DNA from: Pseudolabrys sp. | GTDB lineage: Bacteria > Pseudomonadota > Alphaproteobacteria > Rhizobiales > Xanthobacteraceae | Length of the DNA: 52,199 bases | NCBI GenBank assembly: GCA_030655215.1 | Contig: JAURVZ010000032.1 | Span: 1 to 52,199 of the forward strand | Direction of reading: 5' to 3' | Part shown: positions 45,449-52,199 of the stretch, piece by piece | Numbering within the stretch: position 1 is the first letter of the stretch | Layout: every line of letters starts with the position of its first letter | The notes under the pieces: generated by a model | Databases searched by the model: none | Told to the model about the DNA's origin: nothing | The model's input: the letters and a program-made list of their open reading frames with translations, nothing else | Position numbers and translations under genes: made by a program

Positions 45449-46351
45449 TCACGCGTGCGCCGGGACCGGCAGTTGCGCTTCCGCTCGATTTTGAGGGCCG
45501 GGCGCCGGTTGCTTGGTCAGCAGACGGCACAGCTCCGCCAAAGTCGAACGCAACTTGTGGCGATGCACGACCATGTCGACCATGCCGTGCTCGGTGAGAT
45601 ATTCGGCGCGCTGGAAACCCGGCGGCAATTTCTCGCGAATGGTCTGCTCGATGACGCGCGGTCCGGCAAAGCCGATCAGCGCGGCCGGCTCGGCCACATG
45701 CACGTCGCCCAGCATCGCGTAGGATGCGGTGACGCCGCCGGTTGTCGGATTGGTCAGCACGACGAGATAAGGCAGCTTGGCCTCGCGCAACATCTGCACG
45801 CCAACCGTCGTGCGCGGCAGCTGCATCAAAGACAGGATGCCTTCCTGCATGCGCGCGCCGCCGGAGGCCGCGAACAGAATGTACGGCGTCTTCCGCGCCA
45901 CCGCCGTCTCGAAGCCGGTGATGATCGCCTCACCCGCGGCCATTCCGAGCGAGCCGCCCATGAAATCGAAATCCTGCACGCCGATGGTCACGGTCTGGCC
46001 TTCAAGGTTGCCGACGCCGAGCTTCACCGCGTCCTGATAGCCGGTCTTGGTGCGCGCATCCTTGAGGCGATCGATATAGCGGCGTTCGTCACGAAACTTC
46101 AGCGGATCGATCTGCACTTCCGGCAGCGCGATCTCTTCATAATCGCCACCGTCGAACATCGACTTCAGGCGCAGCGGCGCGCTGATGCGCATGTGATAGC
46201 CGGAGCTCGGAATGACGAACTGATTCGCCTCGACGTCCTTGTAGACGACGAGCGAGCCGGTCTCGGGACACTTGATCCAGAGGTTCTCCGGCGTCTCGCG
46301 ACGCAGAAATCTTTGGATTTTGGGCCGAACGACGTTGTTGATCCAGTTCAT
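45449..46351 (-). CDS. accD: Acetyl-CoA carboxylase carboxyltransferase subunit beta (zinc ribbon lost)
   Basis: 300 residues. Carboxyltransferase core: [70 protein letters not shown]. The N-terminal zinc ribbon of E. coli AccD (two CxxC pairs) is reduced to one Cys: [20 protein letters not shown] followed by [10 protein letters not shown]. Loss of the zinc ligands is seen in other Hyphomicrobiales by my recollection. ATG 46351 has GGAG 6 nt upstream; six extra codons upstream are unlikely. Order trpFBA-accD-folC is a classical operon. Confidence 0.95.
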   Translation of the reverse strand: MNWINNVVRPKIQRFLRRETPENLWIKCPETGSLVVYKDVEANQFVIPSSGYHMRISAPLRLKSMFDGGDYEEIALPEVQIDPLKFRDERRYIDRLKDARTKTGYQDAVKLGVGNLEGQTVTIGVQDFDFMGGSLGMAAGEAIITGFETAVARKTPYILFAASGGARMQEGILSLMQLPRTTVGVQMLREAKLPYLVVLTNPTTGGVTASYAMLGDVHVAEPAALIGFAGPRVIEQTIREKLPPGFQRAEYLTEHGMVDMVVHRHKLRSTLAELCRLLTKQPAPGPQNRAEAQLPVPAHA

Positions 46352-46445
46352 GCTTGCTCCGACCGTCATGCCCGAACGGCGGGCATCCAGTGTCCGTAGA
46401 TAATATCGGTTCTTCTACTGCGCCACTATGAACGAATTATGGTCC

Positions 46446-47270
46446 TTAACGGGCCGAACGCACGCCCTGCGCGATGTCGGCAACCATGTCGGTCACAGCT
46501 TTAACCGTATTCGGGCCGGCCTTGCCCTCGGCATCGAGGGTGCCGCGCAATACGTCGATCAGCGCCGACCCGACCACGACGCCATCGGCGCCGGCGGCAA
46601 TGGCGCGGGCGCTTTCCGCATTGCGCACGCCGAAGCCGACCGCCACCGGCAGGTCGGTGTGGCGCTTGATGCGCGCCACGGCGGCCGACACCTTGGTCGC
46701 GTCAGGGGCGGCCGAGCCGGTGATGCCGGCAATCGAGACATAATAGACAAAGCCGGACGTGTTGTTCAGCACGGCGGGCAGACGTTTATCGTCGGTCGTC
46801 GGCGTCGCCAGGCGAATGAAGTTGAGCCCTGCCTTAAGCGCGGGCAGACACAATTCAACATCTTCTTCCGGCGGCAGATCGACAACGATCAAGCCATCGA
46901 CGCCGGCTTCCTTGGCATTGACGAGAAATTTATCGACGCCGTAGATGTAGATCGGATTGTAATAGCCCATCAGCACGATCGGCGTGTCATTATTGTCGGC
47001 ACGGAAGTCGCGCACCATCTGCAAGGTCTTGATCAAGGTCTGGCCGCCGGCCAAAGCGCGCAGGCCCGCAGCCTGAATGGCGACGCCATCGGCCATTGGA
47101 TCGGTGAACGGCATGCCGAGCTCGATCACGTCGGCGCCGGCTTTCGGCAATGCTTTGGCAAGCGCCAGCGATGTTGCGTAATCCGGATCGCCGGCCATTG
47201 TGAACGTCACGAAGACAGCGCGGCCTTCAGCCTTGCGCTCGGCAAAGCGCTTTTCGATACGGGTGGTCAT
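46446..47270 (-). CDS. trpA: Tryptophan synthase alpha chain
   Basis: 274-residue TIM barrel that splits indole-3-glycerol phosphate. Catalytic Glu and Asp in [13 protein letters not shown]; phosphate-binding [23 protein letters not shown] near the end. Start ATG 47270 shares one base with the trpB stop (TAATG). The 94-base gap to accD holds no visible terminator. Confidence 0.97.
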   Translation of the reverse strand: MTTRIEKRFAERKAEGRAVFVTFTMAGDPDYATSLALAKALPKAGADVIELGMPFTDPMADGVAIQAAGLRALAGGQTLIKTLQMVRDFRADNNDTPIVLMGYYNPIYIYGVDKFLVNAKEAGVDGLIVVDLPPEEDVELCLPALKAGLNFIRLATPTTDDKRLPAVLNNTSGFVYYVSIAGITGSAAPDATKVSAAVARIKRHTDLPVAVGFGVRNAESARAIAAGADGVVVGSALIDVLRGTLDAEGKAGPNTVKAVTDMVADIAQGVRSAR

Positions 47271-48487
47271 TACTTCTTACTCGCCAAAAACTGCGCGACC
47301 GAATCGAGATCCTTGTCGCCGCGGCCGGACAAATTAACCACCATCAGGTGATCCTTCGGCAGCTTCGGCGCGAGATCCATCACACGCGCCAGCGCATGCG
47401 CCGGCTCAAGCGCCGGGATGATGCCCTCAAGCTGACTGCACAACTGGAACGCAGCGACAGCCTCATCATCGGTTGCCGACAAAAACTTCACGCGGCCCAT
47501 ATCATTGAGCCAGGCATGCTCGGGTCCGATGCCGGGATAATCGAGACCGGCCGAGATCGAATGCGCCTCAGTGATCTGGCCATCCGCATCCATCAAGAGA
47601 TAGGTGCGGTTGCCATGCAGCACGCCGGGTCGGCCGCCGGCGATCGATGCCGCATGCAATCCCGTGGTGACGCCGTGACCGGCCGCCTCGACGCCGTAGA
47701 TTTCAACGCTGCGGTCATCGAGGAACGGATGAAAAAGCCCCATCGCATTGGAGCCGCCGCCAATGCAGGCGATCAGCGAGTCGGGCAGCCGCCCTTCCGC
47801 TTTCTGCATCTGCTCTTTGGTCTCGTTGCCGATGATGCACTGGAAGTCGCGCACCATCGCCGGATAAGGATGCGGACCGGCCACCGTGCCGATGCAATAG
47901 AACGTGTCGGCGACATTGGTGACCCAGTCGCGCAGCGCTTCGTTCATCGCATCCTTCAGCGTGTGCGAGCCGGACGTCACCGGGCGCACTTCGGCGCCCA
48001 ACATCTTCATGCGCAGCACGTTCGGCTGCTGCCGCTCGACGTCGACCGCGCCCATGTAAACAATGCAGGGCAGGCCGAACTTGGCGCAGAGCGTCGCGGT
48101 GGCGACGCCATGCATGCCGGCGCCGGTCTCGGCGATGATGCGTTTCTTGCCCATGCGCAAAGCCAACATGATCTGGCCGGTCACATTGTTCACCTTATGC
48201 GCGCCGGTGTGGTTGAGGTCTTCGCGCTTGAAGTAGACTTTCGCGCCGCCAAGTTTTTGCGTCAGGCGCTCAGCGAAATACAAAGGCGACGGCCGGCCGA
48301 CGAAATGCGCGAGATGGTGATCCATCTCCTTCTGATAAGCCGGGTCGGCCTTGGCCGCGGTGTAGGCCGCATCGAGTTCGAGAATATTCGGCATCAAGGT
48401 CTCGGCGACAAACCGGCCGCCATAATTGCCGAAGTGGCCGCGTTCGTCGGGGCCGGTGCGAAACGAATTCACTTGTTGCACGGTCAT
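47270..48487 (-). CDS. trpB: Tryptophan synthase beta chain
   Basis: 405 residues, PLP-dependent condensation of indole and serine. PLP lysine in [14 protein letters not shown], phosphate-binding [15 protein letters not shown], and [13 protein letters not shown]. Overlaps trpF by four bases and trpA by one, so the three are translated as a unit. Confidence 0.98.
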   Translation of the reverse strand: MTVQQVNSFRTGPDERGHFGNYGGRFVAETLMPNILELDAAYTAAKADPAYQKEMDHHLAHFVGRPSPLYFAERLTQKLGGAKVYFKREDLNHTGAHKVNNVTGQIMLALRMGKKRIIAETGAGMHGVATATLCAKFGLPCIVYMGAVDVERQQPNVLRMKMLGAEVRPVTSGSHTLKDAMNEALRDWVTNVADTFYCIGTVAGPHPYPAMVRDFQCIIGNETKEQMQKAEGRLPDSLIACIGGGSNAMGLFHPFLDDRSVEIYGVEAAGHGVTTGLHAASIAGGRPGVLHGNRTYLLMDADGQITEAHSISAGLDYPGIGPEHAWLNDMGRVKFLSATDDEAVAAFQLCSQLEGIIPALEPAHALARVMDLAPKLPKDHLMVVNLSGRGDKDLDSVAQFLASKK

Positions 48488-49158
48488 ACGGTCACCTTGG
48501 CTGCACTCATCGCCGCATCCGCCGCGCGCGCGGCTTGGATGAAGGCGCGGATTTTATCGGGATCTTTTTCGCCCGGCGCGCGCTCGACGCCTGACGACAC
48601 GTCAACGCCCGGCGCGCCGGTAATACGGATGGCTTCCGCGACATTGTCGGGGCTGAGCCCGCCGGACAACATGAACGGCACGGTGGCGTTCAGTCCCGTG
48701 AGCAAATTCCAGTCGAACGTCTTGCCCAGGCCGCCCGGCCGCGTGTCGTCCGGTGCCGGACGCGCATCGAAAAGCAGGCAGTCGGCGACGTTGGAATATT
48801 CGCGGATCGGCGACAGGTCGCCGCGCGTGGCGATCGGCAACGCCTTCATCACCGGCAAGCCAAAGCGCGTGCGCACCGCGACGATGCGCTCGACTGTCTC
48901 ATTGCCGTGCAACTGGAGCATGTCGGGCTTTAGCGCGGCGATGATGTCGTGCAGCGTGTCGTCATCGGCGTTGACGCTCAGCGCCACCTTGGCGGCGCGG
49001 CCTTGCGCCTGCGCACCGAGCACACGCGCCGCCTCAAGCGCGAGGTTGCGCGGGCTTGGGCCAAAGAACACGAAGCCGACCATGTCAGCGCCTGATTCCA
49101 GCGCGACATCAAGGGTTTCGGGGGTCTTGAGCCCGCATATTTTGATCGCGAGAGCCAT
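48484..49158 (-). CDS. trpF: Phosphoribosylanthranilate isomerase
   Basis: 224-residue TIM barrel. Catalytic Cys in [25 protein letters not shown] near residue 30, acid in LLFDARP, and [15 protein letters not shown] as the phosphate-binding segment. ATG 49158. The first gene of the trpFBA-accD-folC run. Confidence 0.96.
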   Translation of the reverse strand: MALAIKICGLKTPETLDVALESGADMVGFVFFGPSPRNLALEAARVLGAQAQGRAAKVALSVNADDDTLHDIIAALKPDMLQLHGNETVERIVAVRTRFGLPVMKALPIATRGDLSPIREYSNVADCLLFDARPAPDDTRPGGLGKTFDWNLLTGLNATVPFMLSGGLSPDNVAEAIRITGAPGVDVSSGVERAPGEKDPDKIRAFIQAARAADAAMSAAKVTV

Positions 49159-49200
49159 GATGAGCGGGTTCTAGCGCCTAAAGCGCGCCGCCGCAAAGAC

Positions 49201-49596
49201 TCAAGGGACCTTGGCCGGCAGGCTCGGCGGGGCGATGGCCGGCGGCGGATTCGGGTCAAAATAGGTGGGCGGCGGCGGGGCCGGCTCGGCGTCGGCGTAC
49301 CGGTTCCGCAAGGCCGCCAATTCCTGCTGCAGCTGTCGCACCTCACCGTCCGCCTTGCGGGCGGCGCGGCGCCAATGCGCCTGCCGCAGCCAGGAGGCGG
49401 CGCCGCCGACAATGACGCCAACGATCACCAGGATGAAGATCAGGATGAACAGCGGAAACGTCAGCGCCATGGCCGGATTGACGGCGGTGAAGGGATCGAA
49501 CGACACCGTCACCATCTGCCGGTTTGCGACCGCAAAGGCGATGATCACCGCGGCGAGCGGCAGGACGATGACGAGCGTGACGATCTTGCGGAACAT
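49201..49596 (-). CDS. LapA-domain inner-membrane protein
   Basis: 131 residues. Two transmembrane helices (IVTLVIVLPLAAVIIAFAVAN and LTFPLFILIFILVIVGVIVG) flank FDPFTAVNP, the arrangement of the lipopolysaccharide-assembly LapA domain. A cytoplasmic coiled-coil (ADGEVRQLQQELAALRNRYA) and a proline-rich tail (EPAPPPPTYFDPNPPP) follow. The position between ihfB and trpF is conserved in Alphaproteobacteria. A LapA role in controlling LpxC degradation is known in E. coli; here it is inference from the domain. Confidence 0.85.
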   Translation of the reverse strand: MFRKIVTLVIVLPLAAVIIAFAVANRQMVTVSFDPFTAVNPAMALTFPLFILIFILVIVGVIVGGAASWLRQAHWRRAARKADGEVRQLQQELAALRNRYADAEPAPPPPTYFDPNPPPAIAPPSLPAKVP

Positions 49597-49640
49597 TAAT
49601 TACCTCGTGTCCCGGACAAGCGAAGGCCGAACCACCGCTC

Positions 49641-49660
49641 ATTCCCGCGAAAGCGGGAAT
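49641..49660. repeat. REP-like palindrome (copy 4)
   Basis: ATTCCCGCGAAAGCGGGAAT, a perfect palindrome with AA-centred loop, followed by CCAG. Lies in the ihfB-lapA gap. Same core as 24311-24330 and 11130-11144. Confidence 0.78.
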
Positions 49661-49697
49661 CCAGACCTGCATCAAACGCCCGAGTACCGGAGAGAGT

Positions 49698-50012
49698 TCA
49701 GGCTTCCGTCGCCGCAGCAGCGTCCGCGCCATCGAGCTTGTTCAGCCGCTCGCGCATTTCCTTGCCGGTCTTGAAGAACGGCACCGATTTCTGCTCGACC
49801 GAGACATGCGCGCCGGTGCGCGGGTTGCGGCCGGTGCGGGCCGGGCGGTGCTTGACCGAGAAAGCGCCGAAGCCGCGCAGCTCGACCCGGTCGCCCTGCG
49901 ACATCGCGCCGGTGATCTCACCGAGGATGGCGTTGACGATGTTCTCGACGTCGCGCTGGTACAAGTGAGGATTCTGGGAGGCGATACGCTGCACAAGTTC
50001 GGACTTGATCAT
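49698..50012 (-). CDS. ihfB: Integration host factor subunit beta
   Basis: 104-residue DNA-bending nucleoid protein, partner of Ihf[12 protein letters not shown] start, DNA-binding arm signature [21 protein letters not shown], and [16 protein letters not shown]. Alanine-rich tail. Downstream of sppA in the usual rpsA-sppA-ihfB order. Confidence 0.97.
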   Translation of the reverse strand: MIKSELVQRIASQNPHLYQRDVENIVNAILGEITGAMSQGDRVELRGFGAFSVKHRPARTGRNPRTGAHVSVEQKSVPFFKTGKEMRERLNKLDGADAAAATEA

Positions 50013-50064
50013 GGACGCCCCGCCTCACTCAGTTGGAAAAAATAGCTCAGTTCGGAAAATCTGT

Positions 50065-51039
50065 TCAATTGGACTGTGAAGGGTGCCAAAGCGCCAACAG
50101 ACCGTCAAGATTAAGTCGCTCGAAAGCCTGCGACCCGCCCCATTGCTGGATTTGCTGCGACCATGAGCTCAGGCCGGCCTGCTGGAAGCCCCAGGCGGCG
50201 ACATGCAGGAAGGACAGCTCGCTGAAACGCGGCTCCAGCGAGAAATCGCGCACCGCCGTGTTCGGCGGCACGTTCTTTTCCTTCTCGAGCCAGGCGACCG
50301 CCGTCTTCTCATTGCCGATGGCATCGACCAGCTTCAGCGGCATGGCCTGCCGGCCGGTGAAAACGCGGCCATCGGCGACGACATTGAGCTGCCCGTCATC
50401 GAGCTTGCGGCGGTCCTTCACAAGGCCCTTGAACCAGCCATAGGAGTCGAGAACGATCGCCTGGATCGCGGCGCGCGCTTCCGGGCTGGTCGGCTCGAAG
50501 CCGTTCGGCGCAGCCTTCAGCGGCGAGGATTTGACCTCCTCGACCTTGATGCCGATGGTCTTCAGCACGTCGGTGAAATTGGGGTACTGGAATAAGACAC
50601 CGATCGAGCCGACCAGCGACGTGTCGGCGGCAATGATGTGCTCTGACGCCAGCGCGGCGATATAGGCGCCGGAGGCGGCGACGCCGTCGACCACAACCAC
50701 CATCGGCTTCTTCTCTTGCAGCGCGCGCAACGCGTCGTAGAGCTGCTCGGAGCCGGCCGTGGTGCCGCCCGGTGAATCGAGATGCACAATGACAGCCCTG
50801 GCATTGGACTTGGCCAGGCGTTCGAGCGCCTCGACGCGATCTTGATTGCCGCGAATGATACCCTGGATCTTGATGCGCGCGATGGCGCTGTCGCCGGGCT
50901 TCATACCCTTGGTCGGCACCAGCATGAAGGCGCCGACACCGACAGCGATCAGCACAAGCAAAGCCGCGGCAACGCGCCAGAAGGTCAGCTTGCGCCGCAT
51001 GCGGCGGCGATCGACGATGGCATCGGCATCGAACGACAT
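50065..51039 (-). CDS. sppA: Signal peptide peptidase SppA (short, 36-kDa type)
   Basis: 324-residue membrane serine protease that degrades cleaved signal peptides. N-terminal transmembrane helix VAAALLVLIAVGVGAFMLVP. Ser nucleophile in VDGVAASGAYIAALAS and Lys base in SSPLKAAPNGFEPTSPEA complete the Ser-Lys dyad. LDSPGGTTAGSEQLYDAL is the conserved ClpP-like segment. ATG 51039; TTCCATGT-type AAGGA lies upstream. Between rpsA terminator and ihfB. Confidence 0.95.
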   Translation of the reverse strand: MSFDADAIVDRRRMRRKLTFWRVAAALLVLIAVGVGAFMLVPTKGMKPGDSAIARIKIQGIIRGNQDRVEALERLAKSNARAVIVHLDSPGGTTAGSEQLYDALRALQEKKPMVVVVDGVAASGAYIAALASEHIIAADTSLVGSIGVLFQYPNFTDVLKTIGIKVEEVKSSPLKAAPNGFEPTSPEARAAIQAIVLDSYGWFKGLVKDRRKLDDGQLNVVADGRVFTGRQAMPLKLVDAIGNEKTAVAWLEKEKNVPPNTAVRDFSLEPRFSELSFLHVAAWGFQQAGLSSWSQQIQQWGGSQAFERLNLDGLLALWHPSQSN

Positions 51040-51125
51040 GGAAAATCCTTCAGTTGAACCGTTGGCTGATCATAGCCTGAAATAGGGTCTCTGTGCGTTT
51101 TTTGGCAGCTCTGTGGCGCATAAGA

Positions 51126-51160
51126 AAAACCCCCGGAGCGCGCGCCCCGGGGGTTCTTTT
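51126..51160 (-). terminator. Terminator of rpsA
   Basis: Stem AACCCCCGG (51128-51136) and CCGGGGGTT (51147-51155), loop AGCGCGCGCC. Read on the minus strand the stem is followed by a T run (the A run at 51125-51129 of plus), so it ends the rpsA transcript before sppA. Confidence 0.88.
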
Positions 51161-51189
51161 TGTCGCAGCCAGTAAAGGTCTTCTAAACC

Positions 51190-52199
51190 CTACTCGCCCT
51201 TTTTGTCGTCGTCGGTGTTCTCGCCGGCGCGCTGCTTGAGCGCGGCGCCGAGAATGTCACCGAGCGAAGCGCCCGAATCGGCGGAGCCGTACTGCTCCAT
51301 CGCTTCCTTCTCTTCGGCAACTTCGAGCGCCTTGATCGAGACGCCGACCTTGTGGGTCTTGCGGTCGAACTGGGTGACGCGGGCGTCAACCTTCTGACCG
51401 ACGGCGAAACGCTCCGGACGCTGATCGCCGCGCTCGCGCGCGAGATCGGCACGGCGGATGAACGCCGTGAGATCGGTATCGACGATCTTCACTTCGAGGC
51501 CGCCGTCGGTGATCGCGGTGACTTCACAGGTGACGACCGAACCCTTCTTGAGTTCGCCCGCAGCACCCGATTCCATCGGATCGCCGTTGAGCTGCTTGAC
51601 GCCAAGCGAGATGCGCTCCTTCTCGACATCGACGTCGAGAACCTGAGCCTTGACCATATCGCCCTTGTTGTACTCTTCGATCACCTGCTCGCCCGGACGC
51701 TTCCAGTCGAGATCGGACAGATGGACCATGCCGTCGACGTCGCCGTCGAGGCCGAGGAACAGGCCGAATTCGGTCTTGTTCTTGACTTCGCCTTCGACGG
51801 TCGAGCCCGGCGGATGCGCTTCAACGAACACTTCCCACGGATTGCGCATGGTCTGCTTGAGACCGAGCGAAATGCGGCGCTTGACCGGATCGACTTCGAG
51901 GATCTGCACTTCGACTTCCTGTGAGGTCGAGACGATCTTGCCGGGGTGAACGTTCTTCTTGGTCCACGACATTTCGGAAACGTGGATGAGGCCTTCGATG
52001 CCCGGCTCCAGTTCCACGAACGCACCATAGTCGGTGATGTTGGTGACGCGGCCCTTGAACTTGGCCTGAACCGGGTACTTGGCTTCGATGCCCTGCCACG
52101 GATCGTCCAGCAACTGCTTCATGCCGAGCGAAATGCGGTGAGTCTCGTGGTTGATCTCGATGATCTTGACCTTCACCGACTGGCCGATGTTGAGCACTT
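51190..52199 (-). CDS. rpsA: 30S ribosomal protein S1, C-terminal part
   Basis: mRNA-binding ribosomal protein. The gene runs off the right edge, so its 5' part (N-terminal S1 repeats) is missing. Visible S1 repeats: FKGRVTNITDYGAFVELEPG with GLIHVSEMSW, VEGEVKNKTEFGLFLGLDGD with GMVHLSDLDW, and a third divergent one, VTCEVTAITDGGLEVKIVD with FIRRADLAR. The tail is acidic (ENTDDDKKGE). rpsA-sppA-ihfB order is standard for Alphaproteobacteria. Confidence 0.97.
   Translation of the reverse strand, partial: VLNIGQSVKVKIIEINHETHRISLGMKQLLDDPWQGIEAKYPVQAKFKGRVTNITDYGAFVELEPGIEGLIHVSEMSWTKKNVHPGKIVSTSQEVEVQILEVDPVKRRISLGLKQTMRNPWEVFVEAHPPGSTVEGEVKNKTEFGLFLGLDGDVDGMVHLSDLDWKRPGEQVIEEYNKGDMVKAQVLDVDVEKERISLGVKQLNGDPMESGAAGELKKGSVVTCEVTAITDGGLEVKIVDTDLTAFIRRADLARERGDQRPERFAVGQKVDARVTQFDRKTHKVGVSIKALEVAEEKEAMEQYGSADSGASLGDILGAALKQRAGENTDDDKKGE

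Noticed and set aside
47348..49174. 608-codon open frame on plus across trpB and trpF
   Set aside because: Spans two well-identified genes on the opposite strand, composition typical of antisense frames, no domain.

Overview
This is a GC-rich chromosomal window from an alphaproteobacterium, most likely Hyphomicrobiales (Bradyrhizobium / Rhodopseudomonas / Xanthobacteraceae-like). The taxonomic clues are: irr divergent from fabA-fabB-fabI; an Irr with a CP-type heme motif; an OxyR/KatG divergon; a DivL-type cell-cycle kinase; the order divL..tsaE-amgK-murU-addB-addA-trxA; the order rpsA-sppA-ihfB-lapA-trpF-trpB-trpA-accD-folC; and an AccD that has lost its zinc ribbon. No tRNA, rRNA, CRISPR array, insertion sequence, integrase or phage gene was seen. 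No gene-free stretch exceeds 300 bases. Layout. 1-0.8 kb: 3' part of pnp and its terminator. 0.9-3.4 kb: an alpha/beta hydrolase, then a compact module of two tiny paralogous membrane proteins, each behind a near-identical CRP-type promoter, next to a CRP/FNR regulator gene. 3.4-6.7 kb: oxyR and katG, divergent around a perfect palindrome. 6.7-10.5 kb: a three-subunit molybdenum hydroxylase operon (paoABC/yagTSR type). 10.6-11.1 kb: a GFA-fold protein. 11.2-14.6 kb: fabA-fabB-fabI divergent from irr. 14.6-20.6 kb: a DUF1127 protein, an ArsR regulator, an SH3 protein, a hydroxyacid dehydrogenase, a small zinc ribbon, an E1-like ThiF/MoeB protein, a degenerate trypsin-like protein and an enoyl-CoA hydratase. 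20.6-24.3 kb: VOC-mutM, divergent from ubiE-ubiB. 24.3-29.0 kb: an accessory insert in what is commonly a continuous ubiE-ubiB-coaBC-dut cluster. It holds seven tightly spaced minus-strand genes (PhnB, DUF899, AHSA1, DUF1428, SRPBCC, DUF1579, AHSA1) facing a MarR regulator, plus an ArsR regulator. 29.1-31.5 kb: coaBC with a ribbon-helix-helix domain fused to its N-terminus and four 9-bp tandem repeats in its promoter, then dut and an Rrf2 regulator. 31.6-44.1 kb: divL (phospho-acceptor His replaced by Tyr), a secreted protein, a TsaE-AmgK fusion, murU, addB, addA and trxA. 44.1-52.2 kb, all minus: folC, accD, trpA, trpB, trpF, lapA, ihfB, sppA and the 3' part of rpsA. The most interesting material is regulatory and architectural. 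It comprises the duplicated CRP-promoter/micro-protein module at 1.8-3.3 kb, the RHH-CoaBC fusion with its tandem-repeat operator at 29.1 kb, the MarR-controlled seven-gene operon with a predicted leaderless regulator mRNA, a probable ATT start for oxyR, the DivL and TsaE-AmgK architectures, and a pseudo-protease. Function calls rest on recognition of family motifs in the translated sequence; no database search was run.
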